From: Actinomycetota bacterium
Lineage (GTDB): Bacteria > Actinomycetota > Humimicrobiia > Humimicrobiales > Humimicrobiaceae
Reading direction: 5' to 3'
Length of the DNA: 8,560 bases
NCBI GenBank assembly: GCA_014360385.1
Contig: JACIXO010000040.1
Coordinates: 1 to 8,560 of the forward strand
The notes under the pieces are model-generated. The model saw only the letters and a list, made by a program, of their open reading frames with translations. It did not search any database and was not told the origin of the DNA. Of the stretch, positions 1 through 5,858 are shown piece by piece. Position numbers and translations under genes: made by a program. Within the stretch, counting starts at the first letter, position 1; each line of letters begins with the position of its first letter.

Positions 1-1
1 T

Positions 2-883
2 CTCGACTCCCCTCCCTATGAATTTAACTGGAACCCCGGAGAGTCAGGGGAGTATGAAATAGTAGCTTATATTATTGATCAGAACAAGGAGATTATAGCT
101 ACGTCAAACAAAGTAAGTATAAAAGTCACATACGAAGAGGAAGAGTCTGGGAAGGAGCCTGAAAACGTAAATATTGCAGAAAAGAAAAACAAGATACTAA
201 GCCAGGCTCAATACAGAACCCAAAACGGCTCTCCCATATTTTCATATAAGTGTTATGTACCTCCTACAATAGATGGTAGCATTGAAGAATGGGATAAATT
301 CGAGAAATTCTCAGGCTTTGTTCCCACCATCAAGAAAGAAAATTATACTTCTCATACAGACATTTCAGCAATCTTCTATTCCTGCTGGGATGAAAACAAC
401 TTTTATTTTGCAGTTCAGGTAGGAGACGACGTATTCAACCAGTCTTATACGGGAAATCAGCTTAACAAAGGAGACAGTATATCTTTCGTTTTTGATACAG
501 ATCTTGAGGGAGACATGCAGATTCCATTTCTAAATGCTGATGATTATCAAATTGACTTCTCGCCTGGTAACTTCACCACTATCCAGCCCGAAGCCTTCTT
601 AAGGTGGCCAGCAAATGCCCCACCCAGAGGAGTGGATATAAGCTCGACCCGAATGGGTAATGGATATCTAATTGAGGCAAGTATTCCATGGTATAACTTT
701 ATTAACTACACACCTTCCGATGAGAGCATAATAGGGTTTGCTATTTCTGTGCTGGACACTGACAATCTTGAATCTACAGAACTTGTGATCTCCTCTTCAC
801 CACAGTTCGATTTCAATAATACGTTTACCCTGGGAACTCTTATCCTTATAAATGTGGGAAATCTTCAGGAAAAAAAGGAATAA
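2..883 (+). CDS. C-terminal part of an Ig-like plus CBM9/DOMON-like domain protein (5' end outside window)
   Basis: Reading from base 2 there is an open frame of 293 codons ending in TAA, with no start inside the window, so the N-terminus and any signal peptide are missing. Residues 1-43 look like the last strands of a bacterial Ig-like module (PYEFNWNPGESGEYEIVAY, then ATSNKVSIKV). An acidic, lysine-rich linker follows (about 44-75). Residues 85-285 resemble a family 9 carbohydrate-binding/DOMON-like beta-sandwich: IDGSIEEWD (90-98), WDENNFYFAVQVGDD (129-143), GDSISFVFDTD (157-167), GYLIEASIPW (221-230) and GFAISVLDTDN (245-255) match the usual order of family motifs. Such modules bind sugars or other ligands outside the cytoplasm, often as parts of larger enzymes or surface proteins. 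Any catalytic domain would lie upstream, so the function of the whole protein cannot be named. There is no C-terminal anchor or transmembrane helix. Its last 32 bases overlap the start of hypF. Confidence 0.8.
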   Translation, partial: LDSPPYEFNWNPGESGEYEIVAYIIDQNKEIIATSNKVSIKVTYEEEESGKEPENVNIAEKKNKILSQAQYRTQNGSPIFSYKCYVPPTIDGSIEEWDKFEKFSGFVPTIKKENYTSHTDISAIFYSCWDENNFYFAVQVGDDVFNQSYTGNQLNKGDSISFVFDTDLEGDMQIPFLNADDYQIDFSPGNFTTIQPEAFLRWPANAPPRGVDISSTRMGNGYLIEASIPWYNFINYTPSDESIIGFAISVLDTDNLESTELVISSSPQFDFNNTFTLGTLILINVGNLQEKKE

Positions 884-3317
884 AAAAAGCCTAAGTTTAA
901 CATACTCGAAAACCTACCAAATTAAGATTTCAGGTATTGTTCAGGGTGTAGGTTTTAGACCCTTTATATATAGGCTAGCTAAAAAGAACAATTTGAAAGG
1001 TGAAGTCACTAACACTACAGAAGGTGTCTCCATCAAGATAAATGTCGAAAATAAAGTAAAGCTCGATAAATTCCTGAAAGAAATACAAATCTTTAAACCC
1101 TCACCCTCCCATATAGAAAAAATTGAAATTAAATGCATTCCCCTGGAAGAGTTTGATGACTTTACTATAGCAAAAAGCACGAAAAGCAGAGAAAAATTTC
1201 AGTTAATTTCGCCTGATTTAGCTACGTGCAAAAATTGTCTCGAAGATATAAACAACCCTGAAGACAAGAGAAGATATTGCTATCCTTTTACAAACTGTAC
1301 CAACTGTGGACCAAGGTTTACCATCATAAAAAAGATGCCCTACGATAGGCCTAATACCACAATGAGTGTATTTAAAATGTGTCCCGAATGTCTTGAAGAG
1401 TACACAAACCCACTTAATAGAAGATTTCATGCTCAGCCAAATGCATGCAGAATATGTGGCCCAAAGCTTCTATTAATAGATAAAAATGGAGAGATACTCG
1501 AAAGTGAAAACCCGGTTGCTGCTGGAGCTCAAAAAATAAAAGAAGGCTTCATAGTCGGAATTAAAAGCCTGGGAGGTTTTCAAATAGCATGTGACGCTAC
1601 CTCTGATAAGACAGTGATGACTTTAAGAGAAAGAAAAAATAGACCCTTTAAACCATTTGCTATAATGATTAAAAACATAGAAAAAGCAGAGGAAAATTTT
1701 ATAATAAGTCCTGAGGAGAAAGAAATTCTTTGTTCCTCAAAGGCCCCAATTGTTCTTCTAAAAAAAAGAAGGCACGGCCACTTTGTATCAAAGCATGTTT
1801 CTTACTACCATAAATATGAAGGAGTTATGCTACCCTACACTCCCATCCACCATCTTCTATTTAATCACTTAGATATACCTCTGATTATGACAAGTGGAAA
1901 CATATCGGAAGAACCAATAGCCTCAGAAAATAGTGAAGCTCTGGTTAAACTTGGTAGCATTTGTGATTTTTTTCTGATTCATAATAGAGACATATACTCT
2001 AAATATGATGATTCAGTAATAAAAATCTTTAGGGCTAAAGAAATGATTATAAGAAGAGCAAGAGGATATGCCCCTTACCCCGTAAAACTGGGCATTGATA
2101 TCAAAAATCAAACTATTCTTTCCATGGGTGCCCAGGAAAAATCTACTTTCTGTATCCTCAAAAAAAATTATGCCATCGTAAGCCAGCATCTAGGAGATCT
2201 TGATAGTCTTGATTCATTCTTTTTTTATAAAACCACCCTGGAAGTGTACAAAAACCTTTTTAATATAGAGTATTTTAACGCAGTAGCCTATGACAAACAC
2301 CCTGAATATAGCTCAACCAGGCTTGCTCAATCACTTACTGATATCCCGCTCAAAATCGAGGTCCAGCACCATAAAGCTCATGTTGCAAGTGTCCTTGCAG
2401 AAAACAAAATCCAGGATAGAGTTATCGGTATAGCATGGGATGGAACAGGATATGGAGATGATGGGAAAATATGGGGTAGCGAAATATTTATCGTGGACAC
2501 CAATCTAAATTTTACAAGAATTGGTCACCTTAAAGAAAAGCTTATTCCTGGAGGAGAAACTACCATAAAAAAACCTTACAGAATGGCTTTAACTTATCTC
2601 TATTATCTGTGGAAGGCTGGCGAAAAGAATTCCTCAGGAAAGAACAAGCTAAGGGATAATGACTTTTCAAATTATATTTATACCTGTTTTCCTTTTTATA
2701 AAAAAGTAGTCTCACCAGTTGAGTTAGACATAATTAAGAACCAGGTGGATACAAAATTTAATAGCCCTTTAACCACCAGCATGGGTAGACTCTTTGACGC
2801 CGTAAGTTCTATTTTAAATCTGACCCACATAAATAGCTATGAGGGAGAAGCAGCTACTCACCTCGAAATGATAGCCTGTGAGGATAAATCCGAAGATAAT
2901 AAGAAAAGTTACCCGTTTAAAATAGAGAAAATAGATGAAAAGTATGTAATAGATGATTTCTATCTGGTGGCTAATATAATCAAAGATGTTGAAAGCAAAG
3001 TCCCCGAAGACATAATATCTTCAAAATTTCATAACACTCTTGCAGAAATTTTACTCGAAATATGTAAAAGACTAAGAGAGAGATATTCCATATCTATTGT
3101 GACATTAAGTGGAGGAGTCTTCCAGAACAGTTTACTTTTGGCTCGATGTTATGATATCCTTCAGAAAAATAATTTTAAGGTGTATTCAAACTTCCTTGTT
3201 CCTGTAAATGATGGTGGGATATCACTTGGACAATCCTTTTTAGCAGGCTACGCCTTACTCCAAAAGAAAGGATGGAGGCATCTCCAATTTCGTGATAGGG
3301 AAAAAGATGAGTCTTAA
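852..3317 (+). CDS. hypF: HypF, carbamoyltransferase for [NiFe]-hydrogenase maturation
   Basis: HypF converts carbamoyl phosphate and ATP to carbamoyl-adenylate and passes the carbamoyl group to the C-terminal cysteine of HypE, the source of the cyanide ligands of the [NiFe] site. It acts in the cytoplasm. All four family modules are visible. An acylphosphatase domain (about 22-110) carries VQGVGFRP (30-37). Two zinc-finger modules use cysteine pairs 126/129, 149/152, 177/180 and 199/202. A YrdC-like domain (about 215-410) includes TSGN (347-350). A Kae1-like C-terminal domain has HHKAH (506-510), DGTGYGDDG (530-538), GGVFQN (754-759) and NDGG (786-789). At 821 residues it is somewhat longer than the E. 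coli protein (about 750), partly through a short charged tail. The spacing between the first two zinc cysteine pairs is 19 rather than the usual 18. ATG 852 is the only standard start before the acylphosphatase domain, but it has no obvious ribosome binding site and lies inside the upstream gene, so translational coupling is likely. The next gene, hypC, follows after 210 bases. Confidence 0.97.
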   Translation: MWEIFRKKRNKKSLSLTYSKTYQIKISGIVQGVGFRPFIYRLAKKNNLKGEVTNTTEGVSIKINVENKVKLDKFLKEIQIFKPSPSHIEKIEIKCIPLEEFDDFTIAKSTKSREKFQLISPDLATCKNCLEDINNPEDKRRYCYPFTNCTNCGPRFTIIKKMPYDRPNTTMSVFKMCPECLEEYTNPLNRRFHAQPNACRICGPKLLLIDKNGEILESENPVAAGAQKIKEGFIVGIKSLGGFQIACDATSDKTVMTLRERKNRPFKPFAIMIKNIEKAEENFIISPEEKEILCSSKAPIVLLKKRRHGHFVSKHVSYYHKYEGVMLPYTPIHHLLFNHLDIPLIMTSGNISEEPIASENSEALVKLGSICDFFLIHNRDIYSKYDDSVIKIFRAKEMIIRRARGYAPYPVKLGIDIKNQTILSMGAQEKSTFCILKKNYAIVSQHLGDLDSLDSFFFYKTTLEVYKNLFNIEYFNAVAYDKHPEYSSTRLAQSLTDIPLKIEVQHHKAHVASVLAENKIQDRVIGIAWDGTGYGDDGKIWGSEIFIVDTNLNFTRIGHLKEKLIPGGETTIKKPYRMALTYLYYLWKAGEKNSSGKNKLRDNDFSNYIYTCFPFYKKVVSPVELDIIKNQVDTKFNSPLTTSMGRLFDAVSSILNLTHINSYEGEAATHLEMIACEDKSEDNKKSYPFKIEKIDEKYVIDDFYLVANIIKDVESKVPEDIISSKFHNTLAEILLEICKRLRERYSISIVTLSGGVFQNSLLLARCYDILQKNNFKVYSNFLVPVNDGGISLGQSFLAGYALLQKKGWRHLQFRDREKDES

Positions 3318-3323
3318 AGAATA

Positions 3324-3466
3324 AGGCTTTAGTATTTCGAAAACACGCTAGCTTTACCCCAGCGAGGCAAAGCTAGCTCGAATTCTGAAGGCTTCGCTCT
3401 CCTCTCCTATACAGAGAGGAACCATGCCCGCTACGCCTTCAAACGATTTTCGAAATACTTAAGCCT
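3324..3466. repeat. Imperfect palindromic element able to fold as a three-way junction (MITE-like repeat or structured RNA)
   Basis: The left arm 3324-3343 is the reverse complement of 3447-3466 with 19 of 20 positions matched; the only mismatch is T3330 opposite T3460. Two further hairpins lie between these arms. Hairpin A pairs GCTAGCTTT (3347-3355) with AAAGCTAGC (3369-3377) around a 13-base loop. Hairpin B pairs GAAGGC (3387-3392) with GCCTTC (3435-3440) and holds an inner stem TCCTCTC (3400-3406) with GAGAGGA (3414-3420) around a 7-base loop. Together they form a three-way junction on either strand. The interior is more GC-rich than its surroundings and encodes no convincing protein. The long terminal inverted repeats fit a small non-autonomous mobile element or dispersed intergenic repeat; a structured RNA that affects hypF-hypC readthrough is the alternative. 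I see no clear target-site duplication. The structure is seen directly; its role is not known. Confidence 0.7.
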
Positions 3467-3477
3467 AACTCAATAAC

Positions 3478-3498
3478 TTTTTTCTATCATAGAAAAAG
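3478..3498. promoter_or_regulatory. AT-rich hairpin just upstream of the hypC ribosome binding site
   Basis: The sequence from T3479 to A3497 is a near-perfect inverted repeat: TTTTTCTA (3479-3486) pairs with TAGAAAAA (3490-3497) around the loop TCA, and T3478 can add a wobble pair with G3498. It sits 11 bases after the three-way-junction element and 12 bases before the hypC Shine-Dalgarno sequence. It lacks the GC stem and trailing T-run of an intrinsic terminator on the + strand. It could be an operator, an RNA processing or stability element, or chance in AT-rich DNA. Confidence 0.4.
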
Positions 3499-3510
3499 AA
3501 ACACCATCAG

Positions 3511-3517
3511 AAAGGAG
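3511..3517 (+). promoter_or_regulatory. Ribosome binding site of hypC
   Basis: AAAGGAG lies 10 bases before the hypC ATG and is a strong Shine-Dalgarno match. It supports independent translation initiation of hypC after the long structured gap that follows hypF. Confidence 0.85.
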
Positions 3518-3527
3518 AAAAATTTTT

Positions 3528-3770
3528 ATGTGTTTAGCAATACCTGCAAAAATTAGAAAGATTACTGAAAATGTAGCAGAGGTAGAAAGTCTAGGAGTTA
3601 CCAGAAAGGTAGATATTTCTTTAGTCCCTGACGCTAAAGTAGGAGATTATGTAATTGTTCATGCTGGCTTTGCAATACAAATTGTCGATAAAGAAGATGC
3701 TTTTGTAACCCAGGGTTACTGGGAAGAATACCTTGAGGACCTTAGTAATGGAGTCAACCAGGACAAATAA
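3528..3770 (+). CDS. hypC: HypC, hydrogenase maturation chaperone
   Basis: This 80-residue protein is a HypC/HupF-family chaperone of normal length. It begins with the diagnostic MCLAIP, whose Cys2 becomes the N-terminal residue after methionine removal and coordinates iron in the HypC-HypD complex and in the hydrogenase large-subunit precursor. The family motif GDYVIVHAGFAI (39-50) is intact and includes the conserved His45. The rest is a small beta-barrel plus a C-terminal helix (about 56-75), as expected. HypC partners HypD while the Fe(CN)2CO unit is built, then delivers it to the large-subunit precursor. The ATG has a strong AAAGGAG upstream. The last 23 bases overlap the start of hypD, so hypC and hypD are probably co-translated. 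Identification is very secure; which hydrogenase it serves cannot be told from this window. Confidence 0.98.
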   Translation: MCLAIPAKIRKITENVAEVESLGVTRKVDISLVPDAKVGDYVIVHAGFAIQIVDKEDAFVTQGYWEEYLEDLSNGVNQDK

Positions 3771-4848
3771 AAGTATTAATAAAAGAATTGATAATTTAAT
3801 TCAGTCAATAAGCCAGATTAACATGGGTAGGCAGTTAAATATAATGGAGGTCTGCGGAACTCACACTATGGCTATATCCAGAAACGGATTAAGAGAGCTT
3901 TTACCCCCTTATATAAACCTTATAAGTGGTCCTGGCTGTCCTGTTTGCGTTACTTCAATTAACGATATTGATTATCTTTTAGAAATAATAAGAAATTATG
4001 ACGTTAGTATTTTCACATTTGGAGATATGATGAAGGTTCCTGGCACAAGTTCAAGTCTTTATAAGGAAAAGTCAAATGGAAAAGATATTAATATCTGCTA
4101 CTCGCCTATTGATGCCATTGAGTTTGCCAGGAATAACCCCCAAAAAAAAGTAATTTTCGTGGCAATAGGTTTTGAGACAACCATTCCCCTTACCTCAGTA
4201 ATCGTAAAAAGAGCTTACAAGCAAAGCATTAATAACTTTTATATCTATAATGCTCATAAATTGATACCGCCAGCTCTCCAGGCACTTCTTGAAGACAGAG
4301 AGATAAGAATTGATGGTTTTTTATGTCCAGGTCATGTTTCCACTATAATTGGAAGTAAACCATATAAGTTCATACCAGACAAGTACAGGATACCATGTGC
4401 TATAAGTGGGTTTGAGCCCCTTGATATATTATCATCTATAGAAATGATCGTAAGGCAGTTAAAAGAAGGAAACCCGAAAGTAGAAGTCCAGTATACACGG
4501 GTGGTAAGAGAAGAGGGAAATCCAACAGCAATAAAAGAAATAGAGGACGTCTTTGAAGTCACAGACTCTGTATGGAGAGGAATTGGTAATATACCTAATA
4601 GCGGGTTAAAATTAAGACCCCAATACTCAAGATTTGATGCTAAAAAAGTCTTTAAAGTAAAGAACGTTAATTCAAAGGAACATAAAACCTGTGAATGCGG
4701 AAATATTTTGAAAGGTCTAAAAAAACCCACTCAATGTAAACTCTTCAGTAAAGTCTGCACCCCTGAATCACCTGTGGGACCATGCATGGTTTCAAGCGAA
4801 GGGACGTGTGCTGCATATTACAAATACGAAAGGTTTAAGATAAGATGA
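3748..4848 (+). CDS. hypD: HypD, iron-sulfur scaffold for Fe(CN)2CO assembly
   Basis: HypD is the scaffold on which, with HypC, iron receives its CN and CO ligands in the cytoplasm. With the ATG at 3748 the protein has 366 residues, the usual family length. Conserved features are all present: EVCGTHTMAISRNG (34-47) with Cys36, SGPGCPVCVT (60-69) with Cys64 and Cys67 of the redox-active thiol pair, FGDMMKVPGT (91-100), GFETTIP (141-147), GFLCPGHVS (190-198) and GFEPLDIL (221-228). The C-terminal [4Fe-4S] region holds Cys315, 317, 330, 337, 346 and 354, with GPCMVSSEGTCAAYYKY at 344-360. An in-frame TTG at 3733 would add five residues. ATG 3748 is preferred because GAGG (3735-3738) lies 9 bases before it. 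The start overlaps hypC by 23 bases, and the stop overlaps the hypE start as ATGA. No sign of damage or frameshift. Confidence 0.98.
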   Translation: MESTRTNKSINKRIDNLIQSISQINMGRQLNIMEVCGTHTMAISRNGLRELLPPYINLISGPGCPVCVTSINDIDYLLEIIRNYDVSIFTFGDMMKVPGTSSSLYKEKSNGKDINICYSPIDAIEFARNNPQKKVIFVAIGFETTIPLTSVIVKRAYKQSINNFYIYNAHKLIPPALQALLEDREIRIDGFLCPGHVSTIIGSKPYKFIPDKYRIPCAISGFEPLDILSSIEMIVRQLKEGNPKVEVQYTRVVREEGNPTAIKEIEDVFEVTDSVWRGIGNIPNSGLKLRPQYSRFDAKKVFKVKNVNSKEHKTCECGNILKGLKKPTQCKLFSKVCTPESPVGPCMVSSEGTCAAYYKYERFKIR

Positions 4849-5852
4849 AAGACGTAATTGAGCTCTCGCATGGAGATGGAGGAATTAACACATCAAAACT
4901 GATAAACAATTTCTTTATAAAGTATTTTGGCAATGAAATCCTTAATAAGTTAGAGGACAGCGCTATTCTTAACCTCAATGGCGTAAATATAGCTTTTACT
5001 ACAGACAGTTTCGTCGTTAGTCCTATTTTTTTTCCAGGTGGAGATATTGGGAAACTTAGCATATGTGGAACCATAAACGATCTTGTAACTACCGGGTGCA
5101 AGCCAATTGCTATAAGCTTTGCAGTTATCATAGAAGAAGGTTTTCCAATAGAAGATCTGGAAAAAATACTCACCTCCATAAATTATGTTTTAAAAGAGAC
5201 TAACTTGAAAATCGTAACCGGTGACACTAAAGTAGTAAATAAAGGAAATGCCGACAAGATATTTATAAATACCACAGGGATAGGAATTTTAAACGAAGAT
5301 ATAAATATATCCCCATTAAATATAAAACCTGGTGATAAAATATTGATAAATGGAAGCATAGGAGAGCATGGTCTTGCTATACTAAGTTCAAGAAAAGAAT
5401 TTAGCTTTAAAAGTTCTCTTCAGAGTGACTGTGCCCCCCTCTCTTCACTCGTGAATAACATGCTTGGGGCTTCCAAGAAAATTCATGCATTAAGAGATGT
5501 TACCCGTGGCGGTCTTGCAACCATCTTAATTGAGCTTGCAAAACTCTCTAGAACAACTATGACCATATACGAGGAAAAAATACCCCTAAAAAGAGAGACA
5601 AAAGGGATATGTGAATTCCTGGGCCTGGATCCTCTTTATCTGGCAAATGAAGGTAAAATGGTCGCTTTCGTTGACAGAAACGATGCAGAAAAAGTTTTAG
5701 CTGCAATGAGAAAAAACAAATATGGAAAAGACTCTCAGATTATTGGAGAGGTAAATGAAAAGGGAGAAGGTCTTGTAATCTACCAGACAAAGCTTAACAC
5801 AAGAAGGGTTTTAGATTTGCAATATAGTGAACAGCTTCCAAGGATATGTTAG
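4845..5852 (+). CDS. hypE: HypE, carbamoyl dehydratase for cyanide ligand synthesis
   Basis: HypE accepts a carbamoyl group from HypF on its C-terminal cysteine and uses ATP to dehydrate it to a thiocyanate, then hands cyanide to the iron on HypC-HypD. The 335 residues match the family length. The protein ends in PRIC, so the essential C-terminal cysteine (Cys335) is intact. It belongs to the PurM/AIR-synthase-like ATP-binding fold: HGDGG (9-13), the TTDSFVVSP segment (52-60) with Asp54, FFPGGDIGKL (62-71), ICGTINDL (73-80) and VTGDTKVV (124-131) are all recognisable nucleotide and metal-binding motifs. DVTRGGLATILIELA in the second half is also typical. The start is ATG 4845 within an ATGA overlap with the hypD stop. 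AAAGG (4829-4833) precedes it at 11 bases, so coupling to hypD is expected. No hypA or hypB follows: the next gene is convergent, 6 bases away. Confidence 0.98.
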   Translation: MKDVIELSHGDGGINTSKLINNFFIKYFGNEILNKLEDSAILNLNGVNIAFTTDSFVVSPIFFPGGDIGKLSICGTINDLVTTGCKPIAISFAVIIEEGFPIEDLEKILTSINYVLKETNLKIVTGDTKVVNKGNADKIFINTTGIGILNEDINISPLNIKPGDKILINGSIGEHGLAILSSRKEFSFKSSLQSDCAPLSSLVNNMLGASKKIHALRDVTRGGLATILIELAKLSRTTMTIYEEKIPLKRETKGICEFLGLDPLYLANEGKMVAFVDRNDAEKVLAAMRKNKYGKDSQIIGEVNEKGEGLVIYQTKLNTRRVLDLQYSEQLPRIC

Positions 5853-5858
5853 ATTTCC

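Noticed and set aside
3345..3442. tRNA or other known cloverleaf RNA inside the palindrome
   Set aside because: The fold has only two hairpins and lacks a 7-base acceptor, anticodon and T-arm arrangement or TTCRA signature in the right place.
3318..3480. Target-site duplication flanking the palindrome
   Set aside because: Only a short AATAA match near each side was found, which is not convincing in AT-rich DNA.
3324..3483. Classic rho-independent terminator after hypF
   Set aside because: The outer stem is long and AT-rich, and the only T-run (3478-3483) begins 11 bases after the stem ends, which does not fit an intrinsic terminator. Some terminating effect is not excluded.
3733..3747. In-frame TTG as the start of hypD
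   Set aside because: ATG 3748 is only five codons downstream, has a GAGG at a suitable distance, and gives the normal family length.
4332..4730. Open frame on the - strand inside hypD
   Set aside because: It is antisense to well-conserved HypD coding sequence and has no recognisable domain or ribosome binding site.
4835..5179. Open frame on the - strand inside hypE
   Set aside because: It is a shadow of conserved HypE codons with no family resemblance.
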